Below are positions 16,129 to 24,067 of a DNA stretch of 64,000 nucleotides, in pieces. Made by a program: the position numbers and the translations under genes. This stretch comes from G965230065 sp965230065 (GTDB lineage Bacteria; Bacteroidota; Bacteroidia; Cytophagales; Cyclobacteriaceae), in the NCBI GenBank assembly GCA_965230065.1, contig OZ245942.1, positions 4,712,001-4,776,000 of the forward strand, given 5' to 3'. The number at the start of each line of letters is the position of its first letter. Positions within the stretch are counted from its first letter, which is position 1. A model generated the notes under the pieces. That model was not told the DNA's origin. It was given only the letters and a program-made list of their open reading frames with translations, and did not search any database.

Positions 16129-18887
16129 TTGATTACCCTGTAAATTTCAGTGACTGCCCCATTGTTATAAGTAACCTGCAACAAATATATGCCTGCACTT
16201 AAGTGCAATGGCGCTATGTCAATCACAAGTTCGTTATTTGAAAATATCGCGCGCGAGGTACCATGCTCATATGCCACTCCCATATAATTTAGCAACTTGA
16301 AGTTTGGTTTGCCTGCTGCATCCATATTGTTAAACTGAACATGGATTTTGTCTTCTACGGGGTTGGGGTACACGCTTTCAATTTTACTTGCTTCTGTTTC
16401 AATATGTGTTAACAGTACATTATCAGAAGCTTTGTCAATCGTTCTTGCATTAAGCCCGGTATTTTTTCCTTTGACTACCCTGAACTTTATTTCAAGTGCT
16501 TCTCCAGCCTTTCCTTTAGCTTTGTTTTCGGCATATGGAATGGCTTTGAGTGTGTAGTTTCCGGGACTCAGTTTCACAGATGCAAAATTTCCATTTTTGT
16601 CACCACCCATAGCATAAGGGGCGGCTCCCTCAGTTCTGTAATTCTTATTATTTAGGAAGAATTTGACACTGCCTACTTTACCAGGGTTGGTAACCGCTTC
16701 AATATTAAAACCATTGCCGGCAACTACTTCACTGCCTGGTTTTAGTTCGCCCAATCTGTTGTTATTACCAGGGTTTATCAAATAGAACTTAGCTACCACA
16801 TCTTTGTTATTACCCGGAGGGTTAGGGTTGGGTTCAGGTTTCGGGTTTTCAGGAGCGGGTTCACCATTTTTACTCATGAACAATTTACTTTTCGGAATAA
16901 ATCGTTTGGACATGCCCGGACCATTGTATTTTATTTTCAGTTTTTCCCTGCCATTTTTTTCAAAATAGCATACTTTAATGGCATGGAGGCCCTTGGTTAA
17001 GTTTAAAGTTCCGGCTTTAAATGAACTTTGATGTATTCCATCATTATTTATTACAATTTTGTTATCAATGTATAGCTTACTGCCATCATCAGATTTAGAA
17101 ATGAAGCTGTATTCTCCAGCTTTATCAATCATGATATATCCTTCAAATACGAAGGCAAAATTATCATTACGTTTTCTTTGGCTAAGGTCAAAACCATCTG
17201 TTTTTCCGGTTTTTACGGCCTTAAGTTTAGAAAAATCAGGCAGCTTGCTCCATGAACCTTCATAGTAACGATAAGCCAGCCCTTGCCCGTCTGTTGGAGG
17301 GGGGGCAGGTGCGGGCGTGTCATCCGAAGGGTTTTTAGTATACAGCTTATTGCCGGGTATTTCCTTTTTGCCAATGCCCGGGCCAGCATATTTCACGGAT
17401 AGGTTCTCGTATCCTGCCTGCTCAAAATATTTCACCTTGATGGCATGGTATCCCATTGTGAGCTTTACTTTGCCTGAGCGTTCCCGTTTACCGTGCAGTC
17501 CGTCATTATCAACAACTTCTTTCTCGTTGATATACAATCGGGTTCCATCATCAGAAGTAGTATAAAAGGTATAGACGCCACTTTTGTCGATTTTAATAAA
17601 ACCAGTGTAGGCAAAACCAAAATTTTCATTCCGCTTTCTGGGCGATAAATTAAAGGTGCTTATTTTTCCATTTTTTACCGCCTTAAGTTTAGAGAAATCG
17701 GGCAGTTTGCTCCATTTTCCTTCGTAATACTGAAAACTGAGCCCGTAGTTGCCCGTAGGAATATCTTCTTTATTTACAGTTACACTCACTTCATCAGCAT
17801 TGCTTGCACCATCATTGTCTTTGACAGTAAGCCGAAATTTATAAGCACCTTTGGAAAGATTAGAAATTGTGAGCTTTGAAGACTTGTTTCCTGAAAGCTT
17901 GGCATTGGGGCCAGCTATTTTTGTCCAAATATAGGAGACAATTTTTCCGTCGCTATCGTAACTGCCACTACCATGTAAAGTAACATTCTTAACTGATGCA
18001 TCAACAAAAATATCTTCACCGGCTTTTGCAACCGGAGGCTGATTAGGAGTTGGTGGAGGGGCTGACCCGTTGGTAGAATACGAGAGCATCCAATCGTAGA
18101 TGTTTTTATTGTAGGGGTCGTATTTTTTATCAGTATTATCATGCATGCCTCCAAGGTCGTAGGTTTTTGTCCACGCATCATGTTTTACACCGGGGTAAAT
18201 AGTAAGCCTGGCACGTGGGTTTGGTTTGGGAGAACAAGCATTGATGCTTTCAACTGCCATGATAGACCCGCTAACATTTACTGTAGGGTCACTGCTTCCA
18301 TGAAAGGCCCAGATAGCGATCTTATCTAACTTACATCCGGTTTTTTTTGCAACATTTTTACCACTTCCACTGATGGGTACAGCGGCAGCTATCTGGTCTT
18401 GATATTCAGCAATATAATTCCAGGTACTGATGCCTCCTGCACTTAGCCCTGTAAGATAAATACGATTTGCATCTGCGCGGTATGTCTTTTTTATATGATT
18501 GATAAGATCACGTAACTTACCAGGATTATAGAAGCCGCCAGGGCTTTGTGGTGCTATCACTATAAAAGGCCTGCTGTTGGGCCATTGCCCTTTATTGATA
18601 AGCTTAGGTGGTCCATGTTTTAATACCCTGGGCAAATCTGTGGTGCCATTGCCTTTTTCACCAATGCCTGAAAGGAAAATAATAACCGGGTGTTTACTTT
18701 TCTGATAATAGTTTTTTGGTAAATACTCATAGTATCCCCAGGGAGCCGGGGTACTGCCTGCCTTTTTAGCAACCAGTTTTCCTTGGCCAAAAACAGGTGA
18801 GGCTACAAATAAATAACAGAGTAAAAAAATAGTGAGAAGTGAATAAAATTGATTGATTGATGCTTTCGGAAGTATATATCTTTTCAT
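16122..18887 (-). CDS. secreted multidomain esterase with PKD-like, two PA14 domains and T9SS tag
   Basis: Large secreted protein (921 residues from the ATG at 18887; the longer frame starts with TTG and lacks a good signal peptide). Order: signal peptide ending VFG/Q near 35; alpha/beta-hydrolase of the PHB-depolymerase/LpqC type (about 36-275) with GLSAGG (Ser149), FHGSSD (Asp200) and KHDAW (His236); a PKD/REJ-like domain (about 285-372); two PA14 domains (about 380-680) with YTFYTTSDDGTRLYI-type cores; an Ig-like domain (about 705-815); and a type A sorting domain (VYPNPVEDKIHV to the terminal KK). It is the shortest of three paralogues here. It probably removes ester groups from, and binds, an extracellular polysaccharide (inference). 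Confidence 0.85.
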   Translation of the reverse strand: MKRYILPKASINQFYSLLTIFLLCYLFVASPVFGQGKLVAKKAGSTPAPWGYYEYLPKNYYQKSKHPVIIFLSGIGEKGNGTTDLPRVLKHGPPKLINKGQWPNSRPFIVIAPQSPGGFYNPGKLRDLINHIKKTYRADANRIYLTGLSAGGISTWNYIAEYQDQIAAAVPISGSGKNVAKKTGCKLDKIAIWAFHGSSDPTVNVSGSIMAVESINACSPKPNPRARLTIYPGVKHDAWTKTYDLGGMHDNTDKKYDPYNKNIYDWMLSYSTNGSAPPPTPNQPPVAKAGEDIFVDASVKNVTLHGSGSYDSDGKIVSYIWTKIAGPNAKLSGNKSSKLTISNLSKGAYKFRLTVKDNDGASNADEVSVTVNKEDIPTGNYGLSFQYYEGKWSKLPDFSKLKAVKNGKISTFNLSPRKRNENFGFAYTGFIKIDKSGVYTFYTTSDDGTRLYINEKEVVDNDGLHGKRERSGKVKLTMGYHAIKVKYFEQAGYENLSVKYAGPGIGKKEIPGNKLYTKNPSDDTPAPAPPPTDGQGLAYRYYEGSWSKLPDFSKLKAVKTGKTDGFDLSQRKRNDNFAFVFEGYIMIDKAGEYSFISKSDDGSKLYIDNKIVINNDGIHQSSFKAGTLNLTKGLHAIKVCYFEKNGREKLKIKYNGPGMSKRFIPKSKLFMSKNGEPAPENPKPEPNPNPPGNNKDVVAKFYLINPGNNNRLGELKPGSEVVAGNGFNIEAVTNPGKVGSVKFFLNNKNYRTEGAAPYAMGGDKNGNFASVKLSPGNYTLKAIPYAENKAKGKAGEALEIKFRVVKGKNTGLNARTIDKASDNVLLTHIETEASKIESVYPNPVEDKIHVQFNNMDAAGKPNFKLLNYMGVAYEHGTSRAIFSNNELVIDIAPLHLSAGIYLLQVTYNNGAVTEIYRVIKK

Positions 18888-19302
18888 AGAACTGCCAGGG
18901 TTGAATTTTAAAAGACTCAAATTGAGGGTGAGTTATTCATTAAGGGTTAAGCGTGGACATACGAATTCCCTGCCATTGTATTTAACAATGGAGGGTTAAG
19001 AATTCACTAAAAAATGGTAGGAGAGGAGTATGTAATAAAAAAAGATTATTAGTAGAAAAAGTAAGGAAATAATAAGAATGAAATGGGGATATAATTCTAA
19101 TGAAAAAATAAAAAGTACAAAAAATTAGTCTTTAATCATCATATTTTGAAAATATTCATGAAAAAACAATATTTTACCAAGTAACAATAAAAATAAGTAA
19201 ATAGTGCTATTAGTTGTTTTTGGAGATGTTATATAAAGTTCTTTTTTTATTAATATTTACTTCTTTTTATCAATCAGATAATTATTTGTTTCATTTTGAA
19301 AA
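18888..19302. other. A/T-rich leader region with a conserved box
   Basis: Gene-free stretch upstream of the secreted esterase. It holds a perfect 7-bp hairpin (CCATTGT / ACAATGG, 18973-18991) and, at 18950-18976, a box also found upstream of the paralogous gene at 51155. Beyond it is A/T-rich sequence in which I see nothing. Confidence 0.45.
18950..18976 (-). promoter_or_regulatory. conserved leader box, copy 1
   Basis: On the minus strand it reads ATGGCAGGGAATTCG, TATG, TCCACGCT. The same sequence without the TATG insertion and with two other changes is found at 51238-51260 before the second esterase paralogue, at a similar distance from the start codon (about 60-90 versus 80-105 bp). Confidence 0.45.
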
Positions 19303-19334
19303 AAAAATACCTGGATGTAGGCCAGGTATTTTTA
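19303..19334 (-). terminator. Rho-independent terminator of pdhB
   Basis: On the minus strand the stem AATACCTGG / CCAGGTATT is followed by a run of eight or more T, about 25 bp after the pdhB stop codon. Confidence 0.8.
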
Positions 19335-19357
19335 ATAAAAATAAAGTTGGGGATTAT

Positions 19358-20338
19358 TTAAATATACATTGCTGACTTAACCGCATCTATGGTTTTCTTA
19401 GCATTGGGTAAAATTTGTTCTATCAGGGTAGGGGCATAAGGTAAAGGCACATCCCAGTTATTGATGCGCTGAACCGGAGCATCCAGATAGTCAAACGCGT
19501 GTTTTTGAACGTGATACGTGATTTCTGTAGCAATTGAGCTCAGGGGCCATGCTTCTTCTACCACTACAAGACGGTTGGTCTTTTTCACTGAATTGACTAT
19601 AATTTCGTAGTCAATAGGGCGAACGGTGCGCAGATCAATTACTTCGGCCGATATATTATCCTTTTCTAATTCCTGAGCTGCTTCTGTAGCTACTTTCATC
19701 ATTTTTCCAAAAGAAACGATGGTTACATCATTGCCCTCTTTGGTAACAACACCTTCTCCCAGTGGAATCAGAAACTCATCTTCCTCGGTTACAGAGCCTT
19801 TGTCGCCATACATCAGCTCTGATTCCATAAAAATTACCGGATCATTGTCACGGATGGATGACTTTAAAAGCCCTTTGGCATCTGAAGGGTTGCTGGGGAC
19901 AACTACTTTCAGGCCGGGGGTGTTGGCATACCAGTTTTCAAAATTCTGCGAATGTTGCGAGCTTAACATACCCGCGTTTCCTGTTGGTCCCCTGAAAACA
20001 ATAGGTACCGGAAATTGCCCTCCTGACATAGACATCATTTTGGCAGCCCCATTGATAATTTGGTCTATGGCTACCAGTGAAAAGTTAAATGTCATAAATT
20101 CAATTACAGGGCGCAGACCATTCATGGCAGCACCTATACCCAAGCCGGTAAACCCAAGCTCAGAAATGGGAGTATCCCAAACCCTTTCAGGGCCAAACTC
20201 ATCCAGCATACCTTGGGTTACTTTATAAGCGCCATTGTATTCGGCTACTTCTTCACCCATCAAAAAGATATCTTTATCCCTGCGCATTTCTTCTGTCAGG
20301 GCTTCGTTAAGGGCTTCTCTGAACTGTATTTCTCTCAT
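19358..20338 (-). CDS. pdhB: pyruvate dehydrogenase E1 component, beta subunit
   Basis: Beta subunit of the E1 component of a 2-oxo-acid dehydrogenase complex, which with the alpha subunit decarboxylates pyruvate using thiamine diphosphate and passes the acetyl group to E2 lipoyl. The 326-residue length is standard. Visible signatures are MREIQFREALNEAL, GEEVAEYNGAYKVT, RVWDTPISELGFTGL, EFMTFNFSLVAIDQI, SSQHSQNFENWY and, in the C-terminal domain, IDLRTVRPID and VVVEEAW. The alpha subunit is not next to it; it stands alone between two terminators. Close relatives (branched-chain E1 beta) are possible but the motifs fit PdhB best. Confidence 0.92.
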   Translation of the reverse strand: MREIQFREALNEALTEEMRRDKDIFLMGEEVAEYNGAYKVTQGMLDEFGPERVWDTPISELGFTGLGIGAAMNGLRPVIEFMTFNFSLVAIDQIINGAAKMMSMSGGQFPVPIVFRGPTGNAGMLSSQHSQNFENWYANTPGLKVVVPSNPSDAKGLLKSSIRDNDPVIFMESELMYGDKGSVTEEDEFLIPLGEGVVTKEGNDVTIVSFGKMMKVATEAAQELEKDNISAEVIDLRTVRPIDYEIIVNSVKKTNRLVVVEEAWPLSSIATEITYHVQKHAFDYLDAPVQRINNWDVPLPYAPTLIEQILPNAKKTIDAVKSAMYI

Positions 20339-20364
20339 TGATTAATAATAAATTATGTGCAGCA

Positions 20365-20395
20365 CAAAAGTAAAAACAGTTGGTATATTTACCAA
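20365..20395 (-). promoter_or_regulatory. candidate promoter of pdhB
   Basis: The minus strand has TACTTTTG (20365-20372), a full match to TAnnTTTG, with ATTG 20 bp upstream as a one-mismatch -33 element. The leader to the ATG at 20338 would be about 20 nt. Confidence 0.5.
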
Positions 20396-20396
20396 T

Positions 20397-20427
20397 AAAA
20401 AAGCCCTCCCAAAAGAGAGGGCTTTTA
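20397..20427 (-). terminator. Rho-independent terminator of the OmpA-like/TPR gene
   Basis: Stem AAAAGCCCTC / GAGGGCTTTT with a short loop and, on the minus strand, a T tract, 20 bp after the stop codon. Confidence 0.8.
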
Positions 20428-20447
20428 ATTAAAGAATTAAAATTGGT

Positions 20448-22250
20448 TTACTTCAAAGTTTCATTGAACCTTGCATCATTAGCATAACTTGCAAATTCAA
20501 GGTCATTCAATGCTTTTCTTTTCAGGTCAGGATCAATTTCTACAGCTTGCCCAAGCTCTGAAAATACTTCATCTTCGTTACCAGCGTGTGCAGCAGCGAT
20601 GGCCGAGGCATAGTGGGCAAGTGCCATATCACTATCCATACTGGCAGCTTCTTCCAGGCTTGTCATCGCATTTTCATAATCATCATTAAGAATTTGCGCC
20701 AATCCCTGGTTGAAAAGGTTAACAGCACTTTCATCAGCATTAGATAGAGAGGCAATAGCCTGCTCATACTCAGCATTCATGATTTGAATAGCACCCTGGA
20801 TACCGTTAAAGCCAGCTGTTGATTCTTGTACAGATGGAGACATAGACAATGCAGATCCAATTTCTTCGGCAGCTTTTTCAGCATTACCTTGCCATAAATA
20901 AATGACAGCCATATTGGCATGTGCTTCGGCATTGTTTTGCTTACGGGCAGAAAGTTCTAACTGGGTCAGTGCTTTTTCAGCCAGAGAACTCATTTCAGAC
21001 TCAGAGCCTGCAGCCATGGCTTGCTCCAAATATACTGCACCCAGGTTATTGTGTGCCTGCCAGCTATCGCTTCTCTCTACAGCTGCAGAATATATTTCTT
21101 CTTTTTCATCCAAAGAAGGAGTAAGAGCACCACCGTACATCAGTTCTTCATCAGAAAGCGTATCTTCTTTTACCCGACCTTCTGATACTTGCTTGGAAAG
21201 TACAGCGATCTCAGCGTCTGTTTTCTTCTCTTTAACAGTCAGAATTTCAGTTTGTGCTGTACGCAGTTTAGGGTAAATATCAGCAAACACTTTTCTGTAA
21301 GTAGAAAGTTGGTGCAACTGGTCTTCTTTCTCTTCAAAAGAGCCAGCACCATTGATGATATTCATATACTTTTGCTTCTCAGCCTGGTCAATTCCATCAT
21401 AAACTTGTAGTGAATCCCTGAATTGCTCCCAGCTTTCTACAACAGGCTTCAGGATGAAGTCAATCTCTTCGGCAGCACCCTGATAGTCATATTTGTCCAT
21501 TTGCTGCTTGTAATATTCTTCAATTTTCGAAGCCCTGTCTTCAGATAAGTTTGAGTTTACTCTTTCAGGCCCTTCAGGTGAGTGTGTACCGGTAATAGAA
21601 ACAGAGCGGGTTACGTTTTTGTCAGCAATAAAACCTTCAAATCTTTCACCACGGTCACTACTTTTTTCAGAAGTTCTGAGTGCAGAGCTTCCTTGCAGAA
21701 AGTAAAAGTTGATGTTAGTGGGAATTAATTCTTCTGAATTGTCATACCCATGATCGGCAAAAGCAACAAAAGTAGGTTTTTGTACCAACAAAGAAGTTGT
21801 AATGAGACCTTGTGCTACTTCCAGCTCAGGAGTTGTTTTTGCCCCGTCAGGCTTTCCTACCTTGTAAGCACTTCCCTGCAACTTGAGCGTTCCCGGATCC
21901 ATGGCTGGGTCGTACTCAAAAGAATACGATTTACTCATTTGCGGCTGCTGTTCAGCACCGTTAGGGAAATCTTCCGCGTTAAAGTCTATTGTTTCCTGGA
22001 ATTCAGTTTGCTGGTCACCATACTGATAAAAAGTATTCAGGCTGTATACGGTGTTTGGCTTTAGCATTTTTACAGGAAGCAAAGCGGAAATTTCAAATTC
22101 AACTTTGTTTGCATGCACTTCCAGAGGGTTGGGCGCAACGGTAAGTTGTTGATCTTGCGCCATCTTTACCATTTTCGATAATTTACAACCCGAAAAAGTT
22201 ACGGTTGCCAATAAAAATGCAATGATGGTTAATCGGTTAGCTTGGATCAT
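20448..22250 (-). CDS. lipoprotein with OmpA-like domain and TPR repeats
   Basis: Envelope lipoprotein of 600 residues: signal peptide with lipobox TFSGC (Cys22). A beta-rich region (about 45-150) is followed by an OmpA-C-like peptidoglycan-binding segment (about 175-250, with SVSITGTHSPEG and LSEDRASKIEEYY). The C-terminal third (about 385-595) contains repeated TPR-like helical pairs (AHNNLGAVYLEQAM, AHANMAVIYLWQGN, LAHYASAIAAAHAGN). It probably holds peptidoglycan on one side and assembles protein partners on the other. It is monocistronic, with a terminator after it. The order OmpA-like then TPR is unusual. Confidence 0.7.
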   Translation of the reverse strand: MIQANRLTIIAFLLATVTFSGCKLSKMVKMAQDQQLTVAPNPLEVHANKVEFEISALLPVKMLKPNTVYSLNTFYQYGDQQTEFQETIDFNAEDFPNGAEQQPQMSKSYSFEYDPAMDPGTLKLQGSAYKVGKPDGAKTTPELEVAQGLITTSLLVQKPTFVAFADHGYDNSEELIPTNINFYFLQGSSALRTSEKSSDRGERFEGFIADKNVTRSVSITGTHSPEGPERVNSNLSEDRASKIEEYYKQQMDKYDYQGAAEEIDFILKPVVESWEQFRDSLQVYDGIDQAEKQKYMNIINGAGSFEEKEDQLHQLSTYRKVFADIYPKLRTAQTEILTVKEKKTDAEIAVLSKQVSEGRVKEDTLSDEELMYGGALTPSLDEKEEIYSAAVERSDSWQAHNNLGAVYLEQAMAAGSESEMSSLAEKALTQLELSARKQNNAEAHANMAVIYLWQGNAEKAAEEIGSALSMSPSVQESTAGFNGIQGAIQIMNAEYEQAIASLSNADESAVNLFNQGLAQILNDDYENAMTSLEEAASMDSDMALAHYASAIAAAHAGNEDEVFSELGQAVEIDPDLKRKALNDLEFASYANDARFNETLK

Positions 22251-22309
22251 AATTTGTTGATAGTTTGGTTCGTTGTATTGCGAAATTATTATCTAATGTC
22301 GAAATATAA

Positions 22310-22317
22310 TAATTTTG
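22310..22317 (+). promoter_or_regulatory. candidate -7 box before pspC-like gene
   Basis: TAATTTTG matches TAnnTTTG; no clear -33 element at the expected spacing. Predicted leader about 75 nt. Confidence 0.35.
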
Positions 22318-22399
22318 GCGAAAATTAGTTATTTTTATTATTTATGAGAACGATTCAATTAATTAATTTGTTAGCCTCCGGTTAAATTAATTCAAATCT

Positions 22400-22618
22400 A
22401 TGAAGAAAATACAATTTTTTATTGAAAAACAAGTATTTGGAGTCTGTACAAAGCTGGGATACAAGTTGGGTGTTCCCACTTCAAGTATTCGTCTTTTCTT
22501 TATCTATGCTTCCTTTCTCACATTTGGTTCACCTATACTGATTTATTTGGCTTTAGCTTTTGTGATGGACTTTCGTCAGCATTTACGTCGCAGGAAAAAT
22601 CCGGTGCGGTACTTTTAA
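22400..22618 (+). CDS. PspC-domain protein, minimal
   Basis: A 72-residue membrane protein with the PspC core: a first part with FGVCTKLGYKLGVPTSSIRLFFIYASFL, then one strong hydrophobic helix (GSPILIYLALAFVMDF) and a basic tail. PspC proteins act in envelope-stress responses in other bacteria; this one has only the domain itself. Its last 86 bp overlap, on the opposite strand, the 3' end of the GT2 gene. It is divergent from the lipoprotein gene at 20448-22250. Confidence 0.75.
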   Translation: MKKIQFFIEKQVFGVCTKLGYKLGVPTSSIRLFFIYASFLTFGSPILIYLALAFVMDFRQHLRRRKNPVRYF

Positions 22619-23615
22619 TTGACAAGGACGAGAAGTTTTTTCGTTTGAAAAGATAATACTGGATTACAATTGATTTTTTATATATCTCCTGCACATATTT
22701 ATTTTTTACTCCCAGTCTCTTTTTTTGCCACTTTCCGAAATTCTTAAGAAAATGGAAATGGGCCTTGTACACTGCCAAAAAATCACCAAATATACCTTCA
22801 GCCAAAAACTTAAATGATGCTATCCAGTCTAATAATAGCTTCAGGGGCATTTTCCAGAGTAAAGTATTAAAATCGGTATTTTTATATAACATCGCCAGGC
22901 TGTTCCTGAAATTCAGATAGGTTTTTTGTGGGTTACCATACGATAATGTTCCTCCCCCTACATGATACACAACACTGGAAGGGTGGCAATACACTTCCAT
23001 TCCCTTCCGCTTGATGCGCCAGCACAGGTCAATTTCTTCCAGGTGCGCGAAAAAATCATCGTCAAGCCCACCCAAATTGTGATAAACGGATGAACGGATA
23101 CATAAAGCGGCTCCACTCGCCCAAAAAACAGGTATGGGGTTATCATATTGTCCGTTATCTTGTTCGATGGTCGTAAAGATGCGTCCACGGCAAAACGGGT
23201 ATCCCAAAAAATCTATAAACCCTCCGGAAGCCCCTGCATATTCAAAGCATTCTTTTTGGTGATAAGCCAGTATTTTGGGTTGACAAGCTGCAATTTTTGG
23301 ATTTTCCTCCAAGAGGTTTAATAATGGTATTGTCCATCCTGGGGTTACTTCTATATCAGAATTGAGCAGTACATAATACTGGGCTTCAATCTGCCTGAGG
23401 GCTTCATTATACCCTTTGGCAAACCCATAATTTTCAGGCAGGGAAATGACCCGTATGTTGGCAAAATGTGCTGTTAAAAAGCTGAGCGAATCATCGGTAG
23501 ATTTGTTATCGGCTACCACTACCTGATGGGGGGTATGCGCAATTACCGAAGGCAAAAACTTTTCCAGCAGGTGCCTGCCATTGTAATTCAGGATGACGAC
23601 TGCCAGTTTCTCCAT
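22533..23615 (-). CDS. glycosyltransferase family 2 (rhamnosyltransferase-like)
   Basis: Cytosolic or membrane-associated GT2 enzyme of 360 residues that transfers a sugar from a nucleotide donor. GT-A features: VVILNYNGRHLLEKFL at the start, VVADNKSTDDS near 33, LPENYGFAKGYNEAL near 60, LLNSDIEV (DxD-equivalent) near 84, and DDDFFAHLEEIDLCWR (catalytic-site segment, ED-like) near 200. A C-terminal region rich in aromatic and basic residues may touch the membrane. It starts directly after the ybaB stop codon (no gap), so the two are co-transcribed. Its last 28 codons overlap the pspC-like gene on the other strand. Confidence 0.88.
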   Translation of the reverse strand: MEKLAVVILNYNGRHLLEKFLPSVIAHTPHQVVVADNKSTDDSLSFLTAHFANIRVISLPENYGFAKGYNEALRQIEAQYYVLLNSDIEVTPGWTIPLLNLLEENPKIAACQPKILAYHQKECFEYAGASGGFIDFLGYPFCRGRIFTTIEQDNGQYDNPIPVFWASGAALCIRSSVYHNLGGLDDDFFAHLEEIDLCWRIKRKGMEVYCHPSSVVYHVGGGTLSYGNPQKTYLNFRNSLAMLYKNTDFNTLLWKMPLKLLLDWIASFKFLAEGIFGDFLAVYKAHFHFLKNFGKWQKKRLGVKNKYVQEIYKKSIVIQYYLFKRKNFSSLSIKSTAPDFSCDVNADESPSQKLKPNKSV

Positions 23616-23960
23616 TTATGCCAAATTCCCAAAATCAAGCCCCGGAATGTTTGGCATAAAACCCTGGGTAGATTTTTTCATGTGTTCTTTGGCCTTGGCA
23701 TCGGCATCTTCCAGGGCACGGTTTACCGCCGCCACAATCAGGTCTTCCAGCATTTCCTTGTCATCGGGCTTGATGAGTTCATTGTCTATTTCTAATGACA
23801 TGAGCTGCTTTTTTCCGTTTACGGTAGCTTTTACCATGCCGGCGCCCGACTCGGCACTTACCGAAATGTTGGCGAGCTCTTCCTGTACAGTTTTCATCTT
23901 TTCCTGTACTTCTTTCACCTTATCCATCATCTTAGAGAAATCAAACATATTTCCGTCCAT
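23616..23960 (-). CDS. ybaB: YbaB/EbfC family nucleoid-associated protein
   Basis: Small DNA-binding protein (114 residues) of the YbaB/EbfC family, which forms dimers and coats DNA. Signatures are the coiled start MFDFSKMMDKVKEVQEKMKT, VSAESGAGMVKATVNGKKQLMSLEID and the C-terminal DLIVAAVNRALEDADAKAKE. The ATG at 23960 or the internal one at 23948 (MFDFS) may be the true start; the latter matches the usual family start. In many genomes ybaB lies by dnaX/recR; here it precedes a GT2 gene with zero spacing. Confidence 0.9.
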   Translation of the reverse strand: MDGNMFDFSKMMDKVKEVQEKMKTVQEELANISVSAESGAGMVKATVNGKKQLMSLEIDNELIKPDDKEMLEDLIVAAVNRALEDADAKAKEHMKKSTQGFMPNIPGLDFGNLA

Positions 23961-24067
23961 GTTGTTAGTTTTTATGGTTTGAAGTTTTTTGTTTCTTGTT
24001 TGAGGTTTTTTAGTTGATTGTTTAAAGTTTCTGGTTCTCCCGTCTTCTCTGGTCTCCAGACTTCTGT

